A stretch of DNA of 64,000 bases, taken from the NCBI RefSeq assembly GCF_005796205.1, contig NZ_VAHN01000011.1, positions 62,001-126,000 of the forward strand, given 5' to 3'. Of this stretch, positions 8,969 through 17,089 are shown piece after piece. Position 1 is the first letter of the stretch, and the number at the start of each line of letters is the position of its first letter. Under the pieces are notes generated by a model. It saw only the letters and a program-made list of their open reading frames with translations. It did no database searches and was not told where the DNA came from. This DNA is from Pseudarthrobacter sp. NamE2 (lineage in GTDB: Bacteria; Actinomycetota; Actinomycetes; Actinomycetales; Micrococcaceae). Both the position numbers and the translations under genes were made by a program.

Positions 8969-9946
8969 ATGCGCGTCAAAAAGTCAGTCATTGTGATTAC
9001 CGGTGCGTCGAGCGGGATCGGGCGCGCCACCGCCCTCCGTTGCGCGGACAAGGGGGCGCGGCTGGTGTTGGCAGCGCGCGGCGGAAAGGCTCTTGAGTCG
9101 GTTGCCCGGGAGTGCAGGAAACGCGGTGCGAAGGCCATTGCCGTGGTCACCGATGTGACGGAGCCGGCCATGGTGGACGACCTTGCGGCACGTGCCGTGG
9201 CGGAGTTCGGGCGCCTGGATGTGTGGGTCAACAACGCAGCGGTCGCAGCCTTCGGACGCCTGACCGAGATCCCGCCCGCGGACTTCCAGCGGGTATTGGA
9301 CGTCAACATCTCCGGCTACGTAAATGGGGCCCGTGCGGCCCTGAACCGCTTCGCAGGGCAAGGAACGGGTGTCCTGGTCAACGTGGCATCCGTGGTAGGG
9401 GAAACGCCGCTGCCCTACAACGCGGCCTACTCCATGTCCAAGGCCGCGGTCCGTTCGCTGAGCGTCAGCCTGCGTTCGGAACTGGCACTTGAAGGTGTGT
9501 CCGGCGTGAAGGTGTGCACCGTCCTGCCCGCCACGATCGACACGCCGTTCTACCAGCACGCCGCCAACTACAGTGGCCGCCGGCTTGCGCCCATGCCCCC
9601 CGTCTACACTGCCGAACGGGTTGCGAAGGCAGTTGTCCAGGTCATCGCCCGCCCGCGCCGCGAAACAGTGGTGGGCGGCCTGGCCGGGCGCCTGCTGGTC
9701 CTGCTGCACAAAGTCACGCCGAAAAGGGTTGAAGCGGCCGCGGCCCGGCAGGTGGACAGGAAGCAGTTGCCCCGCCGCAAGCCTGCCCCGGTGACCCCGG
9801 GCAACCTGCACCGGACGTCCGAATCAATCAGGAAGGGGTCCGTCGGCGGCAACTGGCACGGCCGGCGCCGGACCGCCCAGCGCAGGATTCTCACGGCAGC
9901 CGCGCTGGCCGGGGCCGCGGCTGCCGCAGGAAAGCGGCTGCGCTGA
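8969..9946 (+). CDS. Short-chain dehydrogenase/reductase
   Basis: A 325-residue classical SDR with TGASSGIG cofactor motif near the N terminus, NNAAVA, the catalytic Ser region VNVASVVGE and YNAAYSMSKAA carrying the Tyr-x3-Lys pair. After about residue 240 it has a basic, low-complexity C-terminal extension (VTPKRVEAAAARQVDRKQ, later RRTAQRRILTAAALAG), seen in some actinobacterial stress-associated SDRs. Substrate unknown. ATG 8969 is preceded by GGAAGGGAAG. It is preceded by a 14-bp palindrome. Confidence 0.88.
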   Translation: MRVKKSVIVITGASSGIGRATALRCADKGARLVLAARGGKALESVARECRKRGAKAIAVVTDVTEPAMVDDLAARAVAEFGRLDVWVNNAAVAAFGRLTEIPPADFQRVLDVNISGYVNGARAALNRFAGQGTGVLVNVASVVGETPLPYNAAYSMSKAAVRSLSVSLRSELALEGVSGVKVCTVLPATIDTPFYQHAANYSGRRLAPMPPVYTAERVAKAVVQVIARPRRETVVGGLAGRLLVLLHKVTPKRVEAAAARQVDRKQLPRRKPAPVTPGNLHRTSESIRKGSVGGNWHGRRRTAQRRILTAAALAGAAAAAGKRLR

Positions 9947-10020
9947 CGCGGTCACGCCCCGGCCAACCAAAGATTTTGGTGAGTCGGGGTTCCGTGCGCC
10001 CGGGACCGCGGGCCGCGCAA

Positions 10021-10806
10021 CTAGAGGTTCTGCTCCACATAGGCACGCAGCGCGTCCCGGACAAATCCGGCGCCGGACTCTCCGCCGTAGTTCGCCGCAA
10101 AACGGGGATCGGCAACATACATGTCAGCGAGGCCCGTTACGTAGCCCTTGACGTCGCCGCCCGTTTCCGCGGCCAGGGTACCCGGGACGGACTTCAGCCA
10201 ATCAACGTGCCGTTTGGCCAGGTCCTGCGCTTCAGGGCTGCCCGCGGCCACACCGGATCCGGCGGCAGCCACCCAGTCCTGCCCCAGTTTTTCCGAGCGG
10301 GCCGTCCACTCCTGCCTTTCGTCATCACCCATGCCCCGCCACCAGGAATCACCCTTGGCGTAGGCGTCCTTGCCCCACCGCTCCTCCACCTCGTCCTTGT
10401 ACCGCGTGTGGTCAAAGCCGTCGAACATCTTCTCCGCCATGAGTTCGCCTCCTCCTTGTACTGTTTCGATCGTTTGCCGGACGGACCGGATCTGCAGGGA
10501 CAGCCGTTCCTGTTCCTGCCGCAGCCACTCCAGGTGGCGTGACAGGGCCTGCACTGTGTCCGTGTGTTGCTGGAAGACCTCCGCGATGGCCGGCAGCCCC
10601 AGCCCAAGCCCGCGAAGGAGCAGGATCCGCTGCAGCTGGAGGAGGGCGGCGCCGTCGTAATAGCGGTAGCCGTTGCCACCCACCCGGCTGGGCTTCAGGA
10701 GCCCGACGTCGTCGTAGTGCCGGAGCGTGCGGCTGGTGGTGCCGGCCATCCGGGCCACGTCCTGGATGGACCAGTCCCTTCCCGGCCCGGCAATGCTGTC
10801 TTCCAT
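10021..10806 (-). CDS. MerR-family regulator with TipAS antibiotic-recognition domain
   Basis: A 261-residue protein. The N-terminal MerR HTH reads WSIQDVARMAGTTSRTLRHY then DDVGLL and GYRYY; a coiled helix follows; the C-terminal half from KMFDGFDHTRYKDEVEERWG to FVRDALRAYVEQNL is a TipAS domain, the thiopeptide-binding module of Streptomyces TipA. It probably activates its own gene or a drug-response target on ligand binding. ATG 10806 is favoured because a MerR-type promoter with a 19-bp spacer ends 7 nt upstream; the open frame continues to 10911 but that part is out of family and would cover the promoter. Confidence 0.9.
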   Translation of the reverse strand: MEDSIAGPGRDWSIQDVARMAGTTSRTLRHYDDVGLLKPSRVGGNGYRYYDGAALLQLQRILLLRGLGLGLPAIAEVFQQHTDTVQALSRHLEWLRQEQERLSLQIRSVRQTIETVQGGGELMAEKMFDGFDHTRYKDEVEERWGKDAYAKGDSWWRGMGDDERQEWTARSEKLGQDWVAAAGSGVAAGSPEAQDLAKRHVDWLKSVPGTLAAETGGDVKGYVTGLADMYVADPRFAANYGGESGAGFVRDALRAYVEQNL

Positions 10807-10813
10807 GGTTTCG

Positions 10814-10844
10814 AGCGTAGGTGTTGACGCAGCGTCAAGGTCAA
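10814..10844 (-). promoter_or_regulatory. MerR-type promoter with 19-bp spacer and dyad operator
   Basis: On the minus strand TTGACC (10844-10839) and TACGCT (10819-10814) are separated by 19 bp, the overlong spacing typical of MerR-activated promoters. The spacer contains the perfect dyad TTGACGC-TGCGTCAA. Only 7 nt separate the -10 box from the start codon, so the mRNA would be leaderless. Autoregulation by the TipA-like protein is inferred. Confidence 0.7.
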
Positions 10845-10861
10845 GGGACAAAGGTAAGCAG

Positions 10862-11197
10862 TTAGCGGGCGGGCCGGTGCCGCGGGGACCGGGTCCGGGC
10901 CTGGGCAACAAGCCGGGTGAACGCGAGGATGAAGACCGCTTCGATGAGGAGCATCAGCCCAACCAGCAGCCACTGCTCCTGGGCGATGAATACGATGCAG
11001 CCGGTCAGGGCCAGGATGGTGCCCAGTGCCAGGGTGTAGGCGGCGAATCCGACGGCTACACGTGCGCTCCGCACGCCCGTGCGGAAGCCGAAGCCCTGGG
11101 GCTCACCGCCGGGGTAGCCGGGAACCCGGTCCGGCGCGGCAGGCCCGAGTGCATCGAACTCTTCCCAGGGATCCTTGTCCCGGGCATTTCCGGTCAT
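10862..11197 (-). CDS. Small two-helix membrane protein
   Basis: An 111-residue protein with an acidic soluble N terminus (MTGNARDKDPWEEFDALGPA), then two hydrophobic segments at about residues 45-67 and 72-93 (VAVGFAAYTLALGTILALTG and WLLVGLMLLIEAVFILAF), and a basic C terminus. No enzymatic motif. ATG 11197 is preferred over a start 24 codons upstream because the upstream residues lack coding character. It sits just upstream of the MerR gene promoter on the same strand, but that promoter lies between them. Function unknown. Confidence 0.6.
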   Translation of the reverse strand: MTGNARDKDPWEEFDALGPAAPDRVPGYPGGEPQGFGFRTGVRSARVAVGFAAYTLALGTILALTGCIVFIAQEQWLLVGLMLLIEAVFILAFTRLVAQARTRSPRHRPAR

Positions 11198-11251
11198 GCT
11201 CCAATTATCCCAAACATGCGCGTCGGCCGGGGCTGGTGTCCGGGCATGAAA

Positions 11252-11287
11252 CAGCGGCCCCGCCGGCATGAGCCGGAGGGGCCGCTG
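11252..11287 (-). terminator. Terminator of the cold-shock gene
   Basis: Perfect 10-bp arms CAGCGGCCCC and GGGGCCGCTG around a 16-base loop, followed on the minus strand by TTTC. It lies 37 bases after the csp stop codon. Confidence 0.75.
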
Positions 11288-11324
11288 AAGGGTGCTCCGG
11301 CCGGGGGCCGGAACTTTCCAAGCT

Positions 11325-11528
11325 TTAGAGCGGGCGGATGTTTTCTGCCTGCGGGCCCTTGGGGCCCTGGGTCACATCGAATTCGACCTTCTGGTTCTCG
11401 TCCAGGGAGCGGTAACCGCTGGTGGCGATTGCCGAGTAGTGGGCGAAAACGTCAGCGGACCCGTCATCGGGGGCAATGAAGCCAAAACCCTTTTCGGCGT
11501 TGAACCATTTAACTGTGCCTGTTGCCAT
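11325..11528 (-). CDS. Cold-shock protein (CspA family)
   Basis: A 67-residue single OB-fold nucleic-acid-binding protein. RNP1 ([10 protein letters not shown]) and RNP2 (DVFAHYSAI) are intact, starting from [18 protein letters not shown]. Length is exactly that of the family. It acts as an RNA chaperone or antiterminator. A GAAGGA ribosome site lies upstream, a promoter is visible about 80 bases before the start, and a strong terminator follows, so the gene is monocistronic. Confidence 0.96.
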   Translation of the reverse strand: MATGTVKWFNAEKGFGFIAPDDGSADVFAHYSAIATSGYRSLDENQKVEFDVTQGPKGPQAENIRPL

Positions 11529-11609
11529 GGCTGCATTCCTTCATGTGACTCTGATTCTCCCCCCGGCACGTCAGGCCGGAGTGCGCGGAGAACGTCCCCC
11601 GCAGTCCCC

Positions 11610-11638
11610 AAAGTACGGGGACAACGCCCTGCTTGCAA
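11610..11638 (-). promoter_or_regulatory. Probable promoter of the cold-shock gene
   Basis: TTGCAA (11638-11633) and TACTTT (11615-11610) on the minus strand are 17 bp apart. Initiation near 11603 would give a leader of about 75 bases, as is common for csp genes. Confidence 0.5.
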
Positions 11639-11661
11639 GGGTCTTGCCCGGTATGGCGTCT

Positions 11662-12036
11662 TCAACGCATGCCTTCCCGGCGTATCGCGGTGGTGATTGC
11701 CGCAGTCCTCGTCTCAACTCCGAGCTTTGCGTAGATGTGGGCGAGGTGGGTTTTCACCGTCGATGGCCCAGTTCGCGGTTGCTGAGGCCCTGCGTAAGGA
11801 GGCTGAGCAGTTCGGCTTCGCGCGGCGTCAGGATCTCGTCCGGGTTTCGCAGCTGCTGAAACAGCCGGGATGCCACGGGCGGGCTCATGACGCTCCTGCC
11901 TTGCACTGCGCCGCGGATGGCGGCGAAGATCTCGTCCGGCGCCGCGTCCTTCAGGAGATAGCCCATGGCGCCGGCATCAACCGCCCGCACGATGTCGACA
12001 TCCGAATTGTAGGTGGTGAACACCAGGATCGCCTCC
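11662..12036 (-). pseudogene. NarL/LuxR-type response regulator remnant
   Basis: The middle of a NarL-family response regulator is recognisable: ILVFTTYNSDVDIVRAVDAG, AMGYLLKDAAPDEIFAAIRG, then LTPREAELLSLLTQGLSNREL. The HTH then breaks: after NREL the frame hits TGA, while TVKTHLAHIYAKLGVETRTA to a final TGA at 11662 continues in another frame, with the linking SEA-type helix residues missing, so roughly 20 bases are lost. The receiver N terminus, with its phospho-Asp, is also absent because sequence upstream of 12036 belongs to other material. Two deletions are therefore required and the gene is dead. Confidence 0.85.
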
Positions 12037-12081
12037 CCGGTACCCTTTTCCTGGCCGGCGGTGTCCCGCTCAAGGTGAACG

Positions 12082-12416
12082 GTGTTTCCGTGGCGGGCAA
12101 CGCCGGCGCCTACGGCCGCCGAAAGCACGACGGCGGCGCCCGCCACGTCAGCCCCGCCAGCTCTTTCGGAGGCGGAACAGCCGCGGCTTGACCAGGAACT
12201 GGTTGCCGCAGCAAAAGCGAACAAGGCGCCCCCGGTGGCCGGACTGATCAGCGGCGGCAGCAACGTCACTACGGCCCACGCCAGCAGGAGGTGGTGCGCC
12301 TGCTCCTCCGGCCCGGTGCTGATCCGGACATCCGCGAACCCGAAGGCAGGACCGCATTACAGAACGCCGAGCGGCTGGGGTTCACCGGGATTGCGGCCCT
12401 GATCCGAAACCGCTAA
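12082..12416 (+). pseudogene. Ankyrin-repeat protein remnant
   Basis: Two pieces in different frames. From 12082 the plus strand reads TTAAPATSAPPALSEAEQPR then LDQELVAAAKAN..PVAGLISGG, the N-terminal linker and first ankyrin helix of a secreted or lipoprotein ankyrin protein. From 12285 another frame reads QEVVRLLLRPGADPDIREPE GRTALQNAERLGF and ends at TAA 12416, the last ankyrin repeat. The central repeats are missing, and no start or signal peptide remains. Family members of this kind are about 200 residues, so more than a third has been lost. It converges on the thiolase gene across a long inverted repeat. Confidence 0.8.
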
Positions 12417-12432
12417 CCCCCGTCGGGCTGGA

Positions 12433-12493
12433 AGTTTTTGTCCAGATATGCAGGGCTAAAGGCCCCTCAAGCCTGCATATCTGGACAAAAACT
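12433..12493. repeat. Perfect 22-bp inverted repeat between convergent genes
   Basis: Arms 12433-12454 and 12472-12493 are perfect complements (22 bp, beginning AGTTTTTGTCCAG and ending in GCAGG), with a 17-base loop. A second, outer pair TAACCCC (12414-12420) / GGGGTTA (12497-12503) encloses it and includes the stop codons on both sides. It can act as a bidirectional terminator; the T-tract is within the stem, so a dispersed palindromic repeat is the alternative. Confidence 0.7.
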
Positions 12494-12500
12494 CAAGGGG

Positions 12501-13694
12501 TTAGACCGCTTCGAGGACGCTGACGTAGTTGGCGATTCCCACGCCGCCCATGTTCTGGACAGCGGCGCGGCGCGGGTTGGCCAGCTGCATGGCGCCGGCG
12601 GTTCCGGTCAGCTGCATGGCCGCGAGGACGTGCTGGGACACGCCCGTTGCACCCACCGGATGCCCCTTGGACTTGAGGCCGCCGGAGACGTTGACAGGGA
12701 GTTTCCCGTCCTTGTACACCCAGCCTTCTTCGAGTGCCCGGGCGCCCTGGCCGGCTTCGGTGAGTCCCATGGCCTCGTACATGAGCAGTTCGGCGATGGT
12801 GAAGCAGTCGTGCACCTCTGCGAGGTCCAGGTCTTCAAGTCCGACGCCGGCCATCGCCAGGGCGCGCTGCCAGGACACCCGGGTGGCCTCGAAGGCTGTG
12901 GGGTCACGGCGGTCGGCGGGGAAGAAGTCGTTTGCGTGGCCGAATCCGGCGAGCCGCACGGGTGCAGTTGCGCCGCCGGTGGGCGCAGTGGACAGCACGA
13001 CGGCGGCAGCACCGTCCGAGACGGGCGAACAGTCCGTGCGGCGGAGGGGATCGGCGACGACCGGGTTCTTGTCCGAAACCGTCCGGCAGAACTCTTCGCC
13101 CAGGTCCTTGCGGAGCTGGGCGTAGGGGTTGTCCACGCCGTTGCGGTGGTTCTTGGCTGCGATGCTGCCGAGGACGTCGCCGAGTTTGCCCTCGGCGTCG
13201 TAGCGTTTGGCGTAGTGTTGGGCCACCTCGGCGAAGAGGCCCGTGAAACCGGTGGTGGACGGCCTGCCGGCCATCTCGTAATCGGCTCCGAGCAGGCCCG
13301 CCCCCACCACGTCGGCCCCGGCGTGGGTCATCTTCTCGGCGCCGATGACCAAAACCGTCCCGGCCGTGCCGGCCAGCAGCGACTTGGTGCCCTGCTGGAA
13401 CGCTGCCGAACCGGACGCGCAAGCGTTCTCCACGCGTGTTGCCGGCACGTTCGCGAGCTCCGGTGAGACCTGCAGGGCCAGCGAGGACGGGAAGGCCAGC
13501 GGCACCATGCCGGAGTTGAAGTGGCCCACATAGATTTCGTCGATCTGCCCGGGCTCGAGGCCCGCGGTGCTGATGGCATCGGTGGCAACCTTGACGATCA
13601 GGGATTCCAGGGTCTCATCGGCTAGTTTTCCAAAAGGGCTGTGCCCCCATCCGGTGATCAGGACATCCTTGCCGAACTGTTCTTGCAGGCTCAT
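12501..13694 (-). CDS. Acetyl-CoA acetyltransferase (thiolase family)
   Basis: A 397-residue thiolase. The nucleophile Cys is in [11 protein letters not shown], the HDCFTIAEL segment and the C-terminal [13 protein letters not shown] carry the His residues; the latter belongs to the SCP2/lipid-type thiolase branch. It would split acetoacetyl-CoA (or another 3-oxoacyl-CoA). It overlaps the CoA-transferase B subunit by 4 bases, so the three genes form one unit: CoA activation of a 3-oxoacid followed by thiolysis. ATG 13694 lies at the family start; upstream open frame is unrelated. Confidence 0.9.
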   Translation of the reverse strand: MSLQEQFGKDVLITGWGHSPFGKLADETLESLIVKVATDAISTAGLEPGQIDEIYVGHFNSGMVPLAFPSSLALQVSPELANVPATRVENACASGSAAFQQGTKSLLAGTAGTVLVIGAEKMTHAGADVVGAGLLGADYEMAGRPSTTGFTGLFAEVAQHYAKRYDAEGKLGDVLGSIAAKNHRNGVDNPYAQLRKDLGEEFCRTVSDKNPVVADPLRRTDCSPVSDGAAAVVLSTAPTGGATAPVRLAGFGHANDFFPADRRDPTAFEATRVSWQRALAMAGVGLEDLDLAEVHDCFTIAELLMYEAMGLTEAGQGARALEEGWVYKDGKLPVNVSGGLKSKGHPVGATGVSQHVLAAMQLTGTAGAMQLANPRRAAVQNMGGVGIANYVSVLEAV

Positions 13695-14362
13695 GCCGCC
13701 ACTTCCTCGTTTTCCAGCTGGACATCGAATTCCGCTTCGGTCTTTTCGCGGATCTCCTCCACGGTGACCCCCGGCGCCAAACGGGCCAGCGTGAGCTGCC
13801 GCCCGCCGTCGTCGTTCTTCACCAGGTCGAATACGGCGAGGTCGCTGATGATCCGGTCCACGCAGCTCAGGCCTGTCAACGGCAGGGTGCATTCGCGGAC
13901 GATCTTGGCGCTGCCGTCCTTGGCGTTGTGTTCGGTGAGGACCACGACGCGCGGGGTCCCGGCCACCAGGTCCATGGCGCCGCCCATGCCCTTGACCATC
14001 TTGCCCGGGATGGTCCAGTTGGCGAGGTCGCCGCTGCCGGACACCTGCATGGCGCCCAGGATAGCCACTTTGACGTGGCCGCCGCGGATCATGCCGAACG
14101 AGGTGGCGGAGTCGAAGATGCTGCCGCCGGGCAGGACGGTGACGGTTTGCTTGCCGGCGTTGATGAGGTCCGCGTCCTCCTCACCCTCGTACGGGAACGG
14201 GCCCATGCCGAGAAGGCCGTTCTCGCTCTGCAGGACCACCCGGACGCCGTCGGGCAGGTTGTTGGCGACGAGGGTGGGAATGCCAATGCCCAGGTTCACG
14301 TAGTCGCCGTCGTTGAGTTCCTCGGCCGCGATGGCGGCCATTTCATCCCTGGTCCAGGCCAT
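13691..14362 (-). CDS. 3-oxoacid CoA-transferase subunit B
   Basis: A 223-residue beta subunit. It has [18 protein letters not shown] and the catalytic glutamate in [11 protein letters not shown], followed by [20 protein letters not shown]. It pairs with subunit A 26 bases upstream and uses succinyl-CoA to activate acetoacetate (or 3-oxoadipate). Sequence features are those of the ScoB/SCOT type; the neighbouring thiolase is not PcaF-like, which favours acetoacetate over 3-oxoadipate, but this remains inference. Confidence 0.9.
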   Translation of the reverse strand: MAWTRDEMAAIAAEELNDGDYVNLGIGIPTLVANNLPDGVRVVLQSENGLLGMGPFPYEGEEDADLINAGKQTVTVLPGGSIFDSATSFGMIRGGHVKVAILGAMQVSGSGDLANWTIPGKMVKGMGGAMDLVAGTPRVVVLTEHNAKDGSAKIVRECTLPLTGLSCVDRIISDLAVFDLVKNDDGGRQLTLARLAPGVTVEEIREKTEAEFDVQLENEEVAA

Positions 14363-14388
14363 GGGGTTCTCCTTAGGTAAGTGGTGGT

Positions 14389-15105
14389 TTAGCCGGCCAG
14401 CGCTTCACTGCGCGTGCGGACGGTCCGCTGTTCGATGTCCTTGATCCGTGCGGTGGCCCGCACCAGGCGCTGGACGAAGACGCCGGGGGTGATGATGTGG
14501 TTGGGTTCCAGTCCGCCGAGGGGGAGGATGACTTCGGCTTCGGCAATGGTTACCTTTCCGGCAGTAGCCACCACCGGGTTGAAGTTCCGGGCTGTGTAGC
14601 GGTAGATGAGGTTGCCGTCCGTGTCCGCGGTGTGGGCGTGGACCAGTGCGACGTCGGCGGTGATGGCCCGCTCCCGGACGTACGTCTCGCCGTCGAAGAC
14701 TTCGTGCGGCTTGCCTTCCGCGACGAGGGTGCCGGCGCCTGTTTTGGTGTAGAAGGCCGGGATGCCTGCCCCGCCGGCGCGGAGCCGCTCAGCAAGGGTG
14801 CCTTGCGGCGTGAACTCCACCTCGAGCTTGCCCGCGAGGTACTGCTCGGCGAACAGCTTGTTCTCACCCACGTAGGAAGCGATGACCTTCCGGACCTGGC
14901 CGGCCTCGATCAGGATGCCCAGTCCCTTGCCGTCCACACCCATGTTGTTAGACACCACCGTCAGGTCCTGCACGCCGGAATCACGGACTGCCTCGATCAG
15001 GTCAGCGGGGATCCCGCTGAGTCCAAAGCCGCCCACGGCAAGGGTCATTCCGTCATGCAGCACCCCTTCCAGGGCAGCGGCTGCGGTTTGCTGAAGTTTA
15101 GTCAT
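14389..15105 (-). CDS. 3-oxoacid CoA-transferase subunit A
   Basis: A 238-residue alpha subunit with [40 protein letters not shown] and [20 protein letters not shown], all standard in SCOT alpha chains. ATG 15105 is preferred to an in-frame start 12 codons upstream since a GAGGAGAC ribosome site precedes it and family members begin MTKLQ-like. First gene of the transferase-thiolase operon, divergent from an IclR regulator; a TCCAC-N3-GTGGA dyad lies 31 bases upstream of the start. Confidence 0.92.
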   Translation of the reverse strand: MTKLQQTAAAALEGVLHDGMTLAVGGFGLSGIPADLIEAVRDSGVQDLTVVSNNMGVDGKGLGILIEAGQVRKVIASYVGENKLFAEQYLAGKLEVEFTPQGTLAERLRAGGAGIPAFYTKTGAGTLVAEGKPHEVFDGETYVRERAITADVALVHAHTADTDGNLIYRYTARNFNPVVATAGKVTIAEAEVILPLGGLEPNHIITPGVFVQRLVRATARIKDIEQRTVRTRSEALAG

Positions 15106-15136
15106 GGCGTCTCCTCGTTGAGCTGTGGGACACTGC

Positions 15137-15271
15137 TCCACTTTGTGGACAGCAGGGCTTCTTAAGGGGACGTTACGGGTGCGGAAAAGGGTCTGTCAAT
15201 GTTCTCTTTGCAGGTTTATCAGCGGTCTTTTACACTGTGGACCGGAGACGCTGTGTTCTCCATATTGTGGA
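15137..15271. promoter_or_regulatory. Three TCCAC-N3-GTGGA-type dyads, probable IclR operators
   Basis: The divergent region between the CoA-transferase operon and the IclR gene carries a perfect dyad TCCAC-TTT-GTGGA (15137-15149) near the operon, and two degenerate copies, TTTAC-ACT-GTGGA (15229-15241) and TCCAT-ATT-GTGGA (15259-15271), near the regulator. The shared GTGGA half and 13-bp size suggest binding by the adjacent IclR protein. Confidence 0.55.
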
Positions 15272-15286
15272 CAGTAAAGGCGGAAA

Positions 15287-16069
15287 ATGAGCAGTACACC
15301 CGTCCAGGGCGCCCAAGTGGTAAGCCGGATCGCCGGATTGTTACGGCTGGTGGGGCGCAGTGCCGAGGGCATGCCGCTGGCAGTCCTGGTCCGGGAGTCC
15401 GGGCTGACCCGACCCACGGTCCACAGGCTGCTCACCTCACTGGCCTCTGAAGGACTGCTGGACCAGGATTCCGCCACCCGCAACTGGATCCTGGGGCCCG
15501 AGATCCTCCTGATGGGCTCGGTGGCCTCGGCGCGCTTCCCCCTGGAGGACATCGCCAGGCCCAGCCTGCGCCGGCTGGCCGAAGCCACCGGTGAGAGCGC
15601 CTTCTTCTCGATCCGCCGCGGCGATGAGACAGTCTGCCTGCTCCGGGAGGAGGGCAGCTTTCCCGTCCGGTCCTTCGTGCTGCACGAAGGTGTCCGGTTT
15701 CCGCTCGGTGTGGCGTCAGCCGGGACGGCCATCATGGCGTTCCTGCCGGAGGCCGAACAGGAGGACCTGCTGAAGGACTGGCCGGCGCATGCCGGGCCGT
15801 ACGCCGTGCACCACACCGAGGAGATCGTCAGGGAGAACCTCGCCCGGACCAGGCTGCACGGCTATTCGGTGAACCCGGGGCTGGTCCTGGAAGGCAGCTG
15901 GGGCATGGGGGCTGCTGTATTCGACCGCTCCGGCCGGCCCGCCTGGGCCCTGTCACTGACCGGCATCGAACCGCGCTTCCGGCCGGAACGGCAGGAGGAA
16001 CTTGGCGGCCTGCTGATGGCGGAGGCACACCGGATCACCCAGCAGCTGGGCGGCGGGGAGGCACGCTGA
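15287..16069 (+). CDS. IclR-family transcriptional regulator
   Basis: A 260-residue regulator. Residues about 10-65 form the winged HTH (VVSRIAGLLRLVGRSAEGMP, then TRPTVHRLLTSLASEGLL). The C-terminal effector domain from about 80 includes RPSLRRLAEATGESAFFSIR, HEGVRFPLGVASAGTAIMAF and WGMGAAVFDRSGRPAWALSL. It probably controls the divergent CoA-transferase/thiolase operon through the dyads between them. A GGCGGAAA tract precedes ATG 15287. The effector is not evident. Confidence 0.9.
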   Translation: MSSTPVQGAQVVSRIAGLLRLVGRSAEGMPLAVLVRESGLTRPTVHRLLTSLASEGLLDQDSATRNWILGPEILLMGSVASARFPLEDIARPSLRRLAEATGESAFFSIRRGDETVCLLREEGSFPVRSFVLHEGVRFPLGVASAGTAIMAFLPEAEQEDLLKDWPAHAGPYAVHHTEEIVRENLARTRLHGYSVNPGLVLEGSWGMGAAVFDRSGRPAWALSLTGIEPRFRPERQEELGGLLMAEAHRITQQLGGGEAR

Positions 16070-16096
16070 AGCAGCCCAACTTCGCCGGTAAACGGC

Positions 16097-16133
16097 GACG
16101 GCGCGCCGCACCTTTCCGGTGCGCCGCGCCGTC
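16097..16133. terminator. Bidirectional terminator between IclR gene and nadE
   Basis: 16-bp arms, 16097-16112 and 16118-16133, with one mismatch and a TTTCC loop, between convergent genes. No T-tract follows, so it may depend on the very stable stem. Confidence 0.6.
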
Positions 16134-16169
16134 GTGCTACCCAAAAGTGGGCTGGTTTCGGCTACAGGC

Positions 16170-17024
16170 CTACAAACCTGCCCGGGGCTCCTCGGGGCCC
16201 TCGTGCTTCCACCAGGTGTCGAAGATGGTGACGGGAACGGTGCGCTTGTGGCGGGTGCGCAGGTACTTCTGCTCAATAAGTTCCGCGACGTGATCCGGAA
16301 CGTCGCGGCCCTCCAGATAGTCGTCGATCTGGTCGTAGCTTAAGCCAAGCTCGTCCTCGTCGGTGCGGCCGGGCTTGTCATCCAGCAGGTCAGCGGTGGG
16401 CACCTTGTCCCATACCCGGGCAGGGGCGCCCAACTCCGCCAGCAGCTCCCGGTTCTGCCTCTTGTTCAGCCCGAAGAGGGGCAGGATGTCCGCGCCGCCG
16501 TCGCCATACTTGGTGAAGAAGCCGGTGACGGACTCTGCGCCGTGGTCCGTGCCGAGCACCAGGTAGTTGTGCTCGCCGGCCAGGGCGTACTGGGCGATCA
16601 TGCGGGTGCGGGCCTTGGTATTGCCTTTGTGGAAGTCTGAGATCTCGGTGCCCACGGTCTTCTCGAACTCATCCTCGAACCCGTCCACGGCCGCGGAGAT
16701 GTTGAAAGTCCATTCAGTCTTGGCCTGGATAAAGTCCAGCGCCGCCTGGGCATCCTCCTCGTCATGCTGTACGCCGTAGGGCAGCCGCACGGCCACAAAA
16801 TTGGCCTCCACGCCCTCGGCTTCCAACTCCTCAACGGCGAGCTGGGCGAGCTTTCCGGCCAGGGAGGAATCCAGGCCGCCCGAGATACCCAGGACAAAGC
16901 CCTTTGTCTGCGTGGCCTTGAGGTAGTCCTTGAGGAATGTGACGCGCTTGCGCACCTCCCCTGCGGGATCGATCCGGGGCTGAACGCCCATTTCTTCGAT
17001 GATTTTCGCCTGAAGTTCGCGCAT
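16170..17024 (-). CDS. nadE: Ammonia-dependent NAD+ synthetase
   Basis: Makes NAD+ from nicotinate adenine dinucleotide, ATP and ammonia. The 284-residue protein lacks a glutaminase domain. The P-loop of the N-type ATP pyrophosphatases is [18 protein letters not shown], followed by [25 protein letters not shown] and [23 protein letters not shown] 17024 is chosen because TAGTGT lies 7 nt upstream, indicating a leaderless transcript, and because homologues start here; an in-frame GTG lies three codons upstream. It shares a 65-base divergent promoter region with the next gene. Confidence 0.95.
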   Translation of the reverse strand: MRELQAKIIEEMGVQPRIDPAGEVRKRVTFLKDYLKATQTKGFVLGISGGLDSSLAGKLAQLAVEELEAEGVEANFVAVRLPYGVQHDEEDAQAALDFIQAKTEWTFNISAAVDGFEDEFEKTVGTEISDFHKGNTKARTRMIAQYALAGEHNYLVLGTDHGAESVTGFFTKYGDGGADILPLFGLNKRQNRELLAELGAPARVWDKVPTADLLDDKPGRTDEDELGLSYDQIDDYLEGRDVPDHVAELIEQKYLRTRHKRTVPVTIFDTWWKHEGPEEPRAGL

Positions 17025-17089
17025 GTGATCCACACTAGCCGCCGCGCCCGCTGCTGCGCAGTAAGTGCTGCCCGGCGTAGCGTGGGTTC

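Noticed and set aside
12040..12190. Plus-strand reading FLAGGVPLKVNGVSVAG, reminiscent of GlcG/HbpS proteins
   Set aside because: Only about 20 residues match loosely and the same bases are better explained as the 5' part of the ankyrin remnant.
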